DNA of 64,000 bases from Sciurus carolinensis (GCF_902686445.1 NC_062217.1:84873758-84937757); one strand, 5' to 3'; counted from the first letter of the stretch, positions 1 to 11,454 are shown. The notes: generated from the letters alone by a model not told the origin. Made by a program: numbers and translations.

Positions 1-240
1 AGACCTTCCATCAATCAACAAAATATTCATCAGGAGATTCTTCCATGTGCAGCCATGATTCAAGGCTTAGGGTGTTCTCTGGGAGCAAAAAGATGTGATA
101 CCTGCCCTCAGGGAACTTGAAATGTAATGACATATTCTACTGCTAAAACAAGTGTTTTAGATCATAAAAGTCAAATGTATAAAATAAATCATGTATATGG
201 AAGTATTTTCAAAAACCATAAAATGCCATTCAAATGTAAC
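1..240. other. No recognisable feature
   Basis: AT-rich sequence up to the first SINE. I see no coding potential and no repeat family that I recognise. Confidence 0.5.
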
Positions 241-243
241 AAA

Positions 244-447
244 TGCCTGATGTGATGGTACAGGCCTATAATCCCAGTTACTGGAGATCAAGGCAGAAGG
301 ATCACAAGTTCAAGGCCAGCCTGGGCAACTTTGCAAGACCCTATTTCAAAATAAAAACTGAAATGGGCTGGGGTGTAACTCACTGGTAGAGTACTTGCCT
401 GGATTGTTTGAGGTGCCAGGTTAAATCCCCAGTAGGGCAAAAAAAGG
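244..447 (+). mobile_element. MEN (B1-dID) dimeric SINE
   Basis: The left half is B1-like: a 'ggcctataatcccagttact' block, then 'caaggccagcctgggcaac' and an A-rich linker near 348-358. The right half, from about 365, is ID-like ('ggctggggtgtaactcactg', then 'aaatccccagta') and ends in an A-rich tail. This fusion is characteristic of squirrels. The copy is diverged, and I could not define a clear target-site duplication. Confidence 0.85.
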
Positions 448-573
448 AGGTAAATAAATATTCACACAATCCCTATTATCCAGTTATTCTATATCTTAAA
501 ACAGCAGAATTCAATCTGTTTTGAAACATTTAATATTCGGACTTTTTCCTAATTTGGATAAAAAGTTCTCTCC

Positions 574-771
574 AATTAGTCAGGTGTGGTGGCGCACACT
601 TTTAATCTCAGGGTTTGGGAGCCTAAGGCAAGAGGATCACAAGTTTGAGGCCAGCCTCAGCAACTTAATGAGGCCCTTTCTCACAAAAAATAAAAATAAA
701 AAGAGCTAGGGATGTGGCTCAGTGTGTTAAGCACCCCTGGGGTCAATCTCTGGTACCAAAAGAATAAAAAT
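574..771 (+). mobile_element. MEN (B1-dID) dimeric SINE
   Basis: A second dimer in the same orientation. The B1 half starts at 'caggtgtggtggcgcacac' and continues through 'gaggccagcctcagcaactt'. After an A-rich linker (685-702) comes an ID half ('agctagggatgtggctcagt') ending near 'ctctggtaccaaaa'. It creates a 62-codon open frame (521-709) that I reject as a gene. Confidence 0.88.
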
Positions 772-849
772 TTATCTTCATTTAATTTTATTTAACTCAG
801 AATAGTCTATCTAGAAAAAGCTGAGATGAGAGTTGAGAATCAAGTTACA

Positions 850-962
850 CCACTTTAAAGGTAACAACCAGGAAAATTAAATAACCTGTCCAAGGTCAAA
901 TAGCAAGTTGGTAGCAAAATTAGAACAAAAACTGAGGTCTCCTGACAAGTCAAAAAGTCTCT
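850..962 (-). repeat. MIR-like SINE fragment
   Basis: The run 'gaaaattaaataacctgtcc', then 'aaggtcaaatagcaag' and a 'gaggtctcctgac' end, matches the reverse strand of the MIR core and downstream part. The copy is heavily diverged, so assignment is by pattern order only. Confidence 0.5.
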
Positions 963-969
963 TTCTGTA

Positions 970-1420
970 TACTCTATTTTGTTAGTCCTCTATTAGAAAA
1001 ATCACACCAGGAAAAATTACAAATATAATGCAATAGAAATTGCCAAGGAAGGCTTGGTATCCAGATTTTATAAATTTTCTCTGTAAGCAAATGAGAAAAA
1101 GTCAAAAGCGAAAATAAAAATAGGCAAAAGGTAACTCTTATTGTCCTGGCAATTATTATCTTGATTGATAACAGGCAAAGCACAGAGGGGAAAGTTAAGT
1201 TGTAAAGAGAATCTACCTCATTGGCAATGAGGAAAATTGAGAATAAATCAAAAAACAACTTCACATTCATACAACAAGCAAATATTTAAAGTCTGGGAAC
1301 CCAAATAAGGCCTAGAATATGGAGCAGTGAGAACTCTCTCCCCTATTCATAGGTTAACAGGAACATCAACCGGGACAATCACATTGGAGAGCAACCCAGC
1401 AATATCCAATAGAGGTGAAG
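970..1420. other. No recognisable feature
   Basis: AT-rich sequence. The 98-codon minus-strand frame at 974-1270 is hydrophobic and low-complexity with no known domain. I treat it as chance. Confidence 0.45.
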
Positions 1421-1424
1421 ATAC

Positions 1425-1985
1425 CATTACCTAAAAGTCAATAATCCCACTCATAAATAAGTTCCAAACATGTGCAAAAGGATATGTAGATAAGAATGTT
1501 CTTTGCAGCATTTTAATAGGACAAGCACTGGAAACAGCTTAAATATACCTTGATATATTTGAAAATCAATTGGGAATAAATAAATGAATTCTGACATTCA
1601 TACAGAGGTGTAATAAAGCACATTGAAAACTAACTGTATCTTCATTTACGTACATGTATAGGTCTTAAAAACATTATGAGAGAGAAAGATAGTGTGAAAA
1701 CATATGAACTATACAGTAGGTTCTGATTTTGGCAATTTTTTGAATACCCTAAATATCATGTATTATTTTCATTTTATACTGACATAATAGAATGCAAAGA
1801 GGAATGTGGCATATGTTAAACATGATGCAAATTAAACACAATTTAACTGGAACACCTACTTGACACTAATGATTACCTGTCTATAAGAAGGACAAGAAAT
1901 TAGCCTGCTGGAAGGGTGGGCCAGGACACTGGTGAGCATTTAATTGTTCCTCTATTTTTTTCCTTTAAAAAAAAATACAACAAAA
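1425..1985 (+). mobile_element. Old L1/HAL1-type LINE 3' region
   Basis: The order of motifs fits the 3' end of old L1ME/HAL1 elements: 'aataatcccactcata', 'acatgtgcaaaaggat', 'gttctttgcagcatttta', a late 'ggaagggtgggccaggacac', and a T/A-rich end near 1960-1980. There is no open ORF2. It is a decayed non-functional fragment. Confidence 0.6.
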
Positions 1986-1989
1986 TGTG

Positions 1990-2380
1990 TTTCTGCCTCT
2001 ATGTCTCTGTATAGTTTAAATATTTGATAATCTAATTTAAAAATGAAATTCTTATTGTCTTGATTGATGCCATTTGTCTTCTTTATGTTAAAAATCTAGT
2101 ATTCTACATAGAATGTGAACCAATACAATAAGGATGACTATGGGGAAATCTACAGTCTTACATGGTTCTTTACCAGCTTCCCTTTAGTATCCTAAAATAG
2201 ATTGAAGAGAAATCTTCAAGCACTTTTGCAGATTAATTTGAACAAATTTGTACTGCTTGGCCTCAGTGATTTTTTTCCTCAGAAGATAATTTTCCTAGAT
2301 TCTTATTAGCTGAAATTGCTGTCCCTTTCTCCTCTGCTTCCTGTTTCATAGATAGAGAGAAAAAGAGATTGAGAGCAAGA
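1990..2380. other. No recognisable feature
   Basis: AT-rich, no identifiable repeat. The 145-codon minus frame that crosses into the neighbouring GATA repeat encodes a simple Ser-Ile-Tyr-Leu repetition and is an artefact. Confidence 0.45.
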
Positions 2381-2382
2381 AA

Positions 2383-2407
2383 TAGGTAAATAGGTAGGTA
2401 GATAGAT

Positions 2408-2456
<49 letters not shown>

Positions 2457-2510
2457 TAGATAGATAGATGGATAGATAGATAGATAGATAATAGGTAGAT
2501 AGATATGGAT
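2383..2510 (+). repeat. (GATA)n microsatellite
   Basis: About 128 bp dominated by GATA, with near-pure runs at about 2410-2455 and 2470-2489 and degenerate GGTA/GATG ends. Probably length-polymorphic. Confidence 0.97.
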
Positions 2511-2514
2511 GGAG

Positions 2515-3045
2515 GGAGGGAAGGACAGATAGAATCATGTGGTTTTCTATACGGTCAGTTTGTGAGATTTTGGAGTTTTGGTGAAAGCTTGAAAAACAAG
2601 AGAGACTGGAGAAAAAGAGACAGCCAGGGACCCTCCTGTGGTTTTCTTTTTGATCAATAGTTCTCCTTATTCTCCATTTACTATTTCCTATGAATGCCAC
2701 TCAAAGAGCTAAATCAGAGTACTACTCTCAAGTGGAGGGGAAGCCAAAATGACCCTTGATGTTCTCTTTTTAGACCTTGAGACTTTGAATCTACTCTCTC
2801 AACTCTCCTTCTCAAAACTCTGGTTTTGACTATCTAATTAAAGGGTCACCCTTGCAGGGAATATAATCATGACGCAAACTTCAGACTGATCTTCTAGTGC
2901 CTGGATTGGCATTGTCCTTAGATGCTATTTCTTCCATGAGTCGATGATTAAATCTCCCAAATAAAGCTCATTTACTTACAAGCAAACACAGGAAGCTGCT
3001 GCCTTATGGCATTCACCCAGCCCTCTGTGTTCTGGACTCTGCTCC
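2515..3045. other. No recognisable feature
   Basis: Mixed unique-looking sequence between two microsatellites. An 'aataaagctcatttact' string near 2960 resembles a polyadenylation context, but nothing else identifies an LTR or gene end. Confidence 0.4.

Positions 3046-3091
<46 letters not shown>
3046..3091 (+). repeat. (CT)n microsatellite
   Basis: Uninterrupted CT dinucleotides for about 43 bp. It directly abuts the start of an antisense L1 fragment. Confidence 0.97.
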
Positions 3092-3094
<3 letters not shown>

Positions 3095-3606
3095 TTGGCC
3101 CATAGTATTTGTACATAATTATGAGATATGATGTGATTTTTTTGAGTCATGTTTATATTGGGTAGTGATCAATCCAGGGTAATTAGCATATTCATAATCT
3201 TAAAGGTTTATCTTTTTTTTCAAGAGTACATTTGAAATCTTCACTTCTATTTTTAGTTACATAATGCACTATTAATTATAGTCGCCCAACTGTGCCATAG
3301 CCCACCAGAACTTGTTCCTCCTGTCAAATTATAACCCTATACCTGATGAATGACCTTCCCTACTTCCTCCCACTCCTTTCCCCAGACTTTGGTAACCACT
3401 ATCTATAAGATCAACTTTTTTAGATTCCACCTGTGAGAGAGATCATGTGGTGTTTGTTTCCCTGTGCCTACCCTGTTTCAGTTAACATAACATACTCCAG
3501 GTCAATCCATGTTGTCACAAATGTCAGCTATGACACATCATAGCTGAATGATGTGTATGCAATGGAATATTTATCCATCCATTCTTAATGGACACTTGGG
3601 TTGATC
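3092..3606 (-). mobile_element. Old L1 (L1M-like) 3' end
   Basis: Reads as the reverse complement of a primate/rodent-shared L1M 3' region. Landmarks are 'ccagggtaattagcatattc', 'ccagaacttgttcctcctgt', 'ggtaaccactatct' and 'gacacttgggttgatccc'. It is truncated and has no coding capacity. Confidence 0.82.
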
Positions 3607-3609
3607 CCT

Positions 3610-3925
3610 CTGTCCTTGACTCTCCCCAATCCAACAGCCACATTCTGTTCTTTCCAGTCCCAGAGCGTTTGAACTCCTCTACTTTGCTTCTCCTGATTAT
3701 GTCTTGGTGTCAAACAATCAATCATCTCATCTTCAGAAAGTCTGCCCCACTGGTTGTGTCCTTTACACTCTGCCCTATAGTCATCATGACTTTCATTAAA
3801 TGTTCAGTTCCCCCTTTCCCATGTGTTATAACTGTTTTGTTCAGCCCTCCAACCCCAGGGACCAATGTGCCAAGTCCTGTGCTCAGCACATAGTAAATGT
3901 TCAACTAATTTTTATTGAATGACAT
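3610..3925 (+). repeat. L2 LINE 3' fragment
   Basis: Ends with the hallmark L2 tail: 'gtgctcagcacatagtaaat', then a 'ttcaactaatttttattgaatga'-type terminus. The 101-codon frame at 3588-3893 is a by-product. Confidence 0.7.
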
Positions 3926-3929
3926 CACT

Positions 3930-4725
3930 TATATTATCTCAAGGCATTATGTCCTAAGTTCAAATGAGTTGTCCAAATCATGACAGAAATGGGAAAGCAG
4001 GCTCATTCAGCTGAGAGGTTCTGGAAAGGGGCTCTCTGAATAGTTGGTGATTGGAGAGAGTTAAAACAGCCCTGAAGGTATCTGCTGTAACAGAAAAGAG
4101 ACTCAAAATCATCTTTGTAGGGAGAGCAAATGAAATGTATAAGAGCTCTGACATTTAAGACATCATGATGGGACTCCTTCATGGAAAAATAGGTCGGCAA
4201 AGTAAAATCAAGTCCTCTCAGCAATATTGTTCTCCTTCAAGGCAATGAGGGACTCAAAAATAGGAGGTCAAAAAAATTGGTCACAGTCTAACAGACTGTG
4301 AGAGCAATCCTGCCAAATGAACAAAAGATGTGGTCACTGTCCAGAAAACATTCGTTTTTGTTGCCTCCTGCCATTGCTTATTGGAACCAGGACAGAAAGC
4401 CCAGGTTTTAATTTAGACTTTGAAAAATAATCTGAGTAGTGAAAAGAGTTCCTTCCAAAATATTTTCTTTTCTCATATAATTCAGTGATTTTTTTTAAAT
4501 GTAAAAGATTAATCTTAAAAGTCCAACCTATGCATGAAAAAAAGTGTTAAAACATATCTTTCAAGATTAAAAAAAGATTACCACCCTGAAATAGGCTTTT
4601 TAGTATATGGTACAGCAAGTATGGTAATAGAACAGGAAAACAACAGCCTAGGTCACTTGAATCTCATCTTTTCATCCTTTCTGTTTGCCACAGTCACCAA
4701 GCAGAGAACAGGCCAGTCCTCGCCA
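3930..4725. other. No recognisable feature
   Basis: Unique-looking AT-rich sequence. The open frames at 4003-4224 (minus) and 4534-4740 (plus) lack domains or conserved-looking composition. Confidence 0.45.
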
Positions 4726-4816
4726 TTTTTTTTCCCCTGACTGTGCTGGGGAGGATAGAACCCAGGGCCTCATGCTTGCTAAACAAGAGCTCTACCACTG
4801 AACCAAACCCCCAGTG
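4726..4816 (-). mobile_element. ID SINE
   Basis: Antisense monomer: a T-rich head, then 'gatagaacccagggcctcat', 'ctctaccactgaaccaa' and 'acccccagt'. These are the inverted B box, A box and 5' end of a tRNA-derived ID element. Confidence 0.88.
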
Positions 4817-4819
4817 AGC

Positions 4820-5335
4820 CCTCAACAATTCTTAATGTACATAAAAACAGTGTTCATGCCTGGAAATTTTTCATGAGTTTCTAAACCCAGTCTATAAAAT
4901 CCAATTTTGATTAGAAAGAGTCAATAATATTAATCAACTAATGCTCTGGCTTGCATTGGAGTGAGGGAAGACATGACCTGCTGCCCAGACAGACATGTAA
5001 TCAATAGGTGCCAGCTCTTAGAGACAGCACCTAGAGAAATCTCCTTCACAGAGCACAGATCACCCCATTATTCCTGCCAGAGTCTAATGACACACTTACC
5101 ATATTCACCACCTGGGCATCAGAAGAAGGACAATTGGTCCAGCTTCCTCTAAGGATTAGAATAACTGAAAAGTCCTGTGAACTCAGGATATCACCTGAGC
5201 ACCAGAAGAAATTGACTGCATAGTAATAGATTATCCTCCTAAATACTTACCCCGAAATGTCAAAATTTACCTACAGTTGTGTCCTTTACTTAAATTTGTA
5301 TCTTACTTACTTTCATTTTTTACTTGTCCCATTGC
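4820..5335. other. No recognisable feature
   Basis: Unique-looking sequence. The 63-codon plus frame at 4961-5152 has no recognisable domain. Confidence 0.4.
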
Positions 5336-5341
5336 TACTTA

Positions 5342-5718
5342 TTACTATGGTTTGGATAACATTTGGGTGCCCCCCCTGCCCCCAGCAAAGATCCACATGT
5401 CAAGTCTTGGTCTCTTGGGAGGTGCTGTGATCTTAAAAAGGTGGGGCTTAGTGGGAGACCCAGAGGACATTGGGGACATGTCCTCAGAAGGAATAATGGG
5501 GCACTGGTCTCTCAACGTCTCTCAGTTCCCTGACTTGAAATGTAACCACTAGCACTGAAATGTAACACTCCTGCCATGATAAGCAACCATCGCCAGATTC
5601 CCAGTTGGGGCCACCTTATCTTAAACTTGAATCTCCAGAACTGTTAGCCAAATAAGCTTCTTTACTTCAGAAGTAGCCTGTGTTTGGTATTTAGCTATAG
5701 TAATGTGAGGCTAGTACA
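5342..5718 (+). mobile_element. MaLR/ERVL solo LTR
   Basis: Starts with the MaLR signature 'actatggtttggataac', followed by 'ggtggggcttagtgggagac', 'tctccagaactgttagccaaat' (with a polyadenylation-like AATAAG) and a terminal 'ctatagtaatgtgaggctag'. A solo LTR in sense orientation with no internal retroviral sequence beside it. Confidence 0.85.
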
Positions 5719-5867
5719 CTTATTCTGCTATTATGCTACTTATTTTGTTATTATGACAAGGACCTCCTTCAGACTCCTTATTTCAGGAACAAGCAATCTG
5801 ATGAGTTTTTGCAACTACACAGGGCCATGTTGGGATCAAAACCAGACTGGGGCTTTTCTTTTCCTTC

Positions 5868-5886
5868 TTTTTTTTTTTTTTTTTTT
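5868..5886 (+). repeat. Poly-T tract
   Basis: A run of 19 T residues with no recognisable SINE attached. Confidence 0.9.
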
Positions 5887-6174
5887 AATCACCTGGGCTC
5901 ATGTGATGAAGGAATTTTTTTTAAGTCTCTGGTGTCTTTGGATATTTTTTTAATTTAAAAACAAAATGGTTCATCTTTGGGCTTCTAATTCAACTTTTCT
6001 TGAGATCCCATCCTAGCTGTTAACTGTGAAGAAGATAGCAAAGTCAAAGCCCATCTTTATGGGATTCTGCAAATCTGATCAACTCTAAATTAATTCGGTC
6101 AAAACATTTTCCATTTTTAGATGATATTGCTCATTATGGAATGGGCAATGAAATTCACCATTGATTTTAATCAA

Positions 6175-6320
6175 ATGACCTCTATCTCGCCAGTCTCAAT
6201 TTCCTTACCTATAAAATCAAGATACTAAGCTTTCTTGAAGTACTTCTGTAATTATTTTACAAAAGGTGTCTTTAAAAGCACAATATATGGCACAAAGATA
6301 CTCACTGAGTAATTTTCACT
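6175..6320 (+). repeat. MIR-like SINE fragment
   Basis: 'ctcaatttccttacctataa' followed by a decayed 'aagcacaatatatggcac' resembles the 3' half of MIR ('cctcatctgtaaaatgggg' to 'cctggcacatag'). Diverged. Confidence 0.5.
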
Positions 6321-6324
6321 CCTC

Positions 6325-7675
6325 ACTCCTTTACCCTCCAGTTTCTCTAAAGAACCCATGCTTAGAAGTCAAGGAGAGTTCAGGAAATTCCCAACAAATC
6401 TCACAACCTAAAAGTAAGTCAAGTGGGTGTTTTTATACATAGCACAAAGCCAGATTCATCTAGACTACTAATTCACATGCTGTGATCATTTCATCAAGGT
6501 CTGTCCTGAGGAAAAAAAAAATAAGCTTCATGCACAATGCAAATACCCAAGCCAAGAATATCAAATGGAGAATATTTTAAAATCCTGGCAGTGTTCTCCA
6601 ATACCTTTCCACAGTTTGGAAGCTCTGCTTGCAAATGCTGATTGTAAATCTCCTTTATCAATCCATTAGGGCAGGTGTTGATGAGCAAGCAATGTTAACA
6701 GGGAAGCCAGATTATTTGAAGACTACTATAAATCATTTCCTTAATAAAATTTGTAGTTGAGATTTGTCATAACTTAGTCTTATATCCTCTAAAATGTTCC
6801 AAATAAAAGGTCATGTGAGATGGCTCAGTCTTCAAGTAAAGGACAGGGAAACCCAGGGCCATTCTCTCACCTGAGAACATCACTAGTGTTCTGTCTTTGG
6901 TCAGATATGGGCTGATGCTCATATGACCCTACATGCTTCACCTGAATGCAAATTTGTTTGTCACCTTCCCCAATCCTTGACCTACTTGTGCAACCAGATC
7001 ACTGCCTTAAACTGTTTATTCATGATGTGTTTTGCCATGCATTTTTTCTCTTAGGCAAAACCCTCTGTGATTTATGGGAAACTGAAATCATGTGTTTCTG
7101 TTTAGTTTATTCTTTAAAGCACCAAAATGTAATTTTGTAGAGCTATTGCAACTTCCAAAGAGTTTTTTAAAGATTTTGTTCTTAGGAATAGAGGTCAACA
7201 TTTTGCACAGGAAAAACAATCCCCAGACTCAAAAGACCAGGTTTGACCAAAACAAACCCACAAATTTGTAGGAAGTATTCAGTTCAGCAAACTTTATGTT
7301 ACTTCACCAGAAGAATCTCAGAAATCTGATCAGTATACCATATGGGGAAGTCTGCCACCACCTTTGGGGTGGGCCATAAGAGCTTTAGTTCATTTCTTAA
7401 GGGAGCAATGGGAAGTCGTTTTGCTCACAAAGTCAATAACCCAGAGTTCATTTCCTCCACTCAAACAGCATCTTTTGAGTATCCTAGACAATATAAAACA
7501 AGATGCACTTGAAGAGATGTTTGTTCTGTTTAAAAAGTTAACAACTGACTACCAAATGGTTTTACTTGGGATGCTCTTGGGAGGTGCATGTCAGGGAGTA
7601 CAAAGTTTCAAAGATGAATCAATTATGATTTTTTTAAAAACTGTGTTCTGAGGTTTCCATCTAACTCAAAATTGG
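6325..7675. other. No recognisable feature
   Basis: About 1.3 kb of AT-rich, unique-looking DNA. The plus-strand frame at 7364-7651 (95 codons) has a fairly ordinary amino-acid mix but no domain I know, no Kozak-supported start and no splice framing. I do not call it a gene. Confidence 0.4.
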
Positions 7676-7679
7676 GGTA

Positions 7680-8230
7680 CAGTCATGAGTCACTTGATGA
7701 CAGGAGCACCTTCTAAGAACATACCCTTAGGCAATTCTGTTGTGCAAACGCCCTAGAAAGCACTCACCTAGACCATACCCAGACTGTATAAGTCACTCAA
7801 TGAAATCTCTCCATGCAATCAAGAGACACCATAAACACGAGATCTAAGAGGCTGTGGCTGGTGTAACACGGCATACTCTTTAGGGAAAACTTTTTTTTAA
7901 AAAAGTACAGGTACACTCAAAAATAACAACAAAAAAAAAGCATGGTATAAAAAATACGTAAGTCAGTATTATAGTTATCTTTTATAATTATCAAGTGTTA
8001 AACAAGATATATACTTGTCTATGCTATACTTTTGTACAACTAGCCCGCAGCAGATTTGTTTATCACAGTATCACCACAAACACATGAACAATGTTGCATT
8101 AGACCTTAAGATGGGTACAATGTCATGAGACAACAGGAACTTATGAGCTCTGTTATGAAATGAGGGAGCACCTCCATATAATATATGTGGTCCATTGTTG
8201 ATTGAAATGTCTTCATGTGACACACCACTA
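7680..8230. mobile_element. DNA transposon fossil (TIR, TA flank)
   Basis: The left end 'cagtcatgagtcacttgatg' follows TA. The right end 'gtcttcatgtgacacacca' is its inverted match (most of about 22 positions). Interior strings such as 'cttttgtacaactagcc' and 'tatggtccattgttgattg'-type ends fit an ancient non-autonomous mammalian DNA transposon. I cannot name the family. There is no transposase frame. Confidence 0.65.
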
Positions 8231-8234
8231 TATT

Positions 8235-9420
8235 ATGAATCCACCATGAATATATCTGAATCCAGGATGATCTGAAAACAGGTTATGCTCCTCAGACTTA
8301 TCCAACAATGTTCACTTCCCTGCATGGCCCTACCCTCACACAGGGAGAGTCCTGTGTCCTTCAACTCTGGCTGTCACTCCCACCCCTGCCCTGGCCCTCC
8401 TCTATCAACACAACCAATGTTCATTGAGTCTGAAGGAGGCCGTCACCATCCCAGGAGACCACCCCAAAGGAGGGGACTTAATAGTTGGTGAACTTGAGTT
8501 CTTCCTCTTTAATATGGATATTTCCACAAACTAATGACCTATCATGTCCTTGGGCAACATTCATTTCTAAATACAAAGAGATTCACTTCAGATGCATAGT
8601 TTGTGTTGTGTTATAAGATGCATCTAAACTGACTGTTTAAGAATTGGATCCTCTTTGTTTCAGAAATTATTATCCAAAACAAAATTACTGCTATTGCTAC
8701 ATTAACTCTAGATGGGAATTGCTATGAAGTCATTTGGGATTTTTGTGTTAATGAACAGATCCAGAATTTAGATAGAGTGACTTTCAAAGAAGATTAGATA
8801 ATACAAAGACAACTATGAAGAAGGAAAGATGGGAAAGTTGGCTTGAAAGAGGCAGGAGACAAAAGTGGAAATAAGGAATGACCCCATGCACGTGTGTCCT
8901 GGGGATCCCTGAGTAAAAGGAAGGAACCAGAAGCCGGTTGAGTGAGAACCTAGCAGGGTGTTAATGAACCATTTAATAGCACTTTTAGAACTACACCAGG
9001 ATAACATCTGTCCAGTCTTGTCATTGAGATAACTCAGATTATTTATACTCAGTCTTTTTCTAACAAGAGCCATATCTACTTTTTTCTGGTAATAATCTCA
9101 GATGGAGAAAGTTGATAAAGGTCAGAGGGATCACACGTTTTTATCTCCATAGTGACACAAATGGTAAAGACCTTTACATTTAATTCCATTTGAAGTTCCA
9201 AAAGATTTTTTTTTCCTCTAGACCAATGAATATAACAAGACTAAAACAATTTCAACTTTCTATTACCTTTTATGCTTATGAAATCAAAAGGAGACAATAG
9301 GAAAGGTAAAATGGAGAATTAGGTAAAAATCCTTTAAAGTAGATTTAATGTGGATCTTTTTTTCTTGCCTGGAAAACAAATAAATAGTTCTCGGTAATTA
9401 ATAAAATAATAGTCTCCAAT
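8235..9420. other. No recognisable feature
   Basis: Starts with a short GC-richer stretch (8285-8490), then AT-rich unique-looking DNA. The small open frames there (68 and 86 codons) show no domain. Confidence 0.4.
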
Positions 9421-9424
9421 ATTT

Positions 9425-9600
9425 ACGTGCCTATTATTTTATATCAGTTCTTTTCCTTAATCAGAACAATAGACATTATTTGTCTAGTTTTATAAGTAAG
9501 AAAATTGAGAAACTGGGTCCTTAATTAGTTTGTCTGGGAGCCTAGGATTTAAAGATAGGCTATTTAACTCCAAAACTCCTACCAGTCCCAGGGAGATGTT
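9425..9600 (-). repeat. MIR-like SINE fragment
   Basis: 'ttataagtaagaaaattgag', then 'aaactgggtccttaatta' and 'aggatttaaagataggc' follow the reverse-strand MIR order (tail, core, 5' part). Confidence 0.6.
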
Positions 9601-9796
9601 TCATTTTGGCATAAACCAAGTCAACATTTATTCGACTTCATAGAAATTGAGAGAGTTTTAGGAAGACATGAAGTGAAAAGTAGATTTGTCTGTTGTCCCT
9701 GTCACCTCCCATTCTCTGGACAGGAATTCACAAAGATTCAATTGGCCGTGCAGTTATGTGGGAAATGTAAGCAAAGGAGAGAAAGTTTAGAGCAAA

Positions 9797-9826
9797 AAAA
9801 AAAAAAGAAAGAAAGAAAAGAAAAAT
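9797..9826 (+). repeat. A-rich simple repeat
   Basis: A13 followed by GAAA units. There is no SINE body upstream. Confidence 0.85.
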
Positions 9827-9829
9827 GAT

Positions 9830-10650
9830 TAAGTAAGTTGAGAGCTCAAGATAAAAGTATGTACAGCAGGCTAGTAGATAACTAGATGGTGATTTGAGAG
9901 TTGGGTGTAAACAACAAAAACCTAGAGTTCTTGGATGGTGTTAAGTCACTCTCACTTTATCACCTTGGTATATACCAGAGAATCCAAAAAGAAGCTTCTT
10001 GAAATAAAATCCTATTTTTTAATTTTTGAAATATTTTCCTTTTTGAAAAAGTATAGCTGTTTTACAATAAAATTCCTTTGCTGTTCAGTGGAAGAATGAA
10101 TGAGTCTGTGTTCCCATCTGGAAAGAGGGTTGACTTTATTCAAGGTCTAAGAATGTTCAAACTCTACCTTCCTCTATTCCAGGAAAGGTTTCCAGATCCT
10201 AGGAGACAGGCTTCACCCAGGAATCTCCTTTTCAATTCACAAGTCTCCATTTCACCATCAGTGACATCGCCTCTGAGCTCCAGTGCCACCTAGAGTTATT
10301 TCGTTCCTTACTGATCCTTCCTGTTTGGTTGTGCAGAAAGCCCTCCCTCAGGAGAGCTGCACCATAGCCCTCAATAGTGCAGAATGATACATTCCACTCA
10401 GGACTTCCCATCTATAATATTTGCTTTGCTTTATAAATTCTTCAAGGTTCATGTTTTATTAAAACGTACTCATTTAATGGGAAGGACACCTGGAGAACAT
10501 TTTCAAATTAGCACTCTGAAAAACCATTTAGTTCAACAAACAGCCTTCAGGCCAAAAGTAAATGCAATAAGAAAGTAGCATTGGTTCTCACAAGTCTCCT
10601 TCCTCATAGCTCAAATCGTAATCTTGCTTGTATTCTGGTCTCTGCAACAG
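9830..10650. other. No recognisable feature
   Basis: AT-rich sequence with two short frames (10078-10293 and 10384-10578) that look like chance. Confidence 0.4.
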
Positions 10651-10654
10651 GGCC

Positions 10655-10740
10655 AAGAAAAGGTGGGCAGTAAATAGAAAGACAGTGTTTTGTACATGGT
10701 AGGTACCCAAAGGAGCATTGCTGAGGAATGAATAAACAGG
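10655..10740 (+). repeat. L2/MIR-like tail
   Basis: A short match to the order 'ggtgggcagtaaatag', 'gtacatggtaggtaccca', 'gaggaatgaataa', resembling an L2 3' end. Weak. Confidence 0.35.
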
Positions 10741-10971
10741 GCACAGCAAGGTACCCAGGGGCCAGCCAGTGGGAGGGATCATCTGGACCATTTGGGTAGT
10801 GGATACTCTGGATATTAGGAGACATAAAAATTATTCTTCAATAGTCCCTATAACCAAAACTAATGAAGAACCCTTACCCACTACATTAACAAAATAAGTG
10901 TGGCTGTGTCTAGACATTTGAAATGTGATGTGTCAGAACTTTCAGAAAAATAAAACAAGTAGAAGCTTGGT

Positions 10972-11452
10972 CGACAAAGATAGATAGATAGATACTCAGT
11001 TTAAAGAATCAGCTCATGCCATCAGATTGCAAATAGAGATTTAGTTTAAGGAATTGGCTCATGATATTAGATTGACAAACAGATACCTATGTAATAGATA
11101 AATTTATTTTAAGGGGTAAGTTCATGTGATTATGCAATTTCAGGAGATGGCAAGTCTGAAATCCACACTGCAGGCCAGCATACTGGAAACTCAGACAAGA
11201 GTTAATATTCTAGTCTTGAGGCAGAATTCCTTTATCTCCAGGAAACCTCAGGTTTTGCTGCTAGTGTCTTCGACTGATTAAATGAGGCCCACCCACATCA
11301 TCAAGGCTAATCTGCTTTTCTCAAAGACAAATGATTGCACATGCTAATCACATCTACCAAATACTTTCACAGCAACATCTAAATTTGTGATTGATCAAAC
11401 AACTGGGCACCATAGTCTAGCCAAGTTTACACATAAAATTTAACTATCATAT
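10972..11452 (-). mobile_element. MLT2-like ERVL solo LTR with internal repeats
   Basis: The reverse-strand MLT2 signature is clear: 'cagaattcctttatctccag', 'atgaggcccacccacatcat', 'gggcaccatagtctagccaa' and 'acacataaaatttaactat'. The region corresponding to 'tttattttaaggaattggctca' appears about three times in tandem (see findings). No internal ERV genes flank it. Confidence 0.82.
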
Positions 11453-11454
11453 AT

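Noticed and set aside
2263..2700. 145-codon minus frame
   Set aside because: Built from the GATA microsatellite (repeating Ser/Ile/Tyr/Leu).
7364..7651. 95-codon plus frame with gene-like amino-acid mix
   Set aside because: No homologue recognised, no exon boundaries and no flanking coding signal.
10972..11452. Complete endogenous retrovirus
   Set aside because: Only solo LTRs are present at this and all other LTR sites; I see no gag, pol or env-like frames between any pair.
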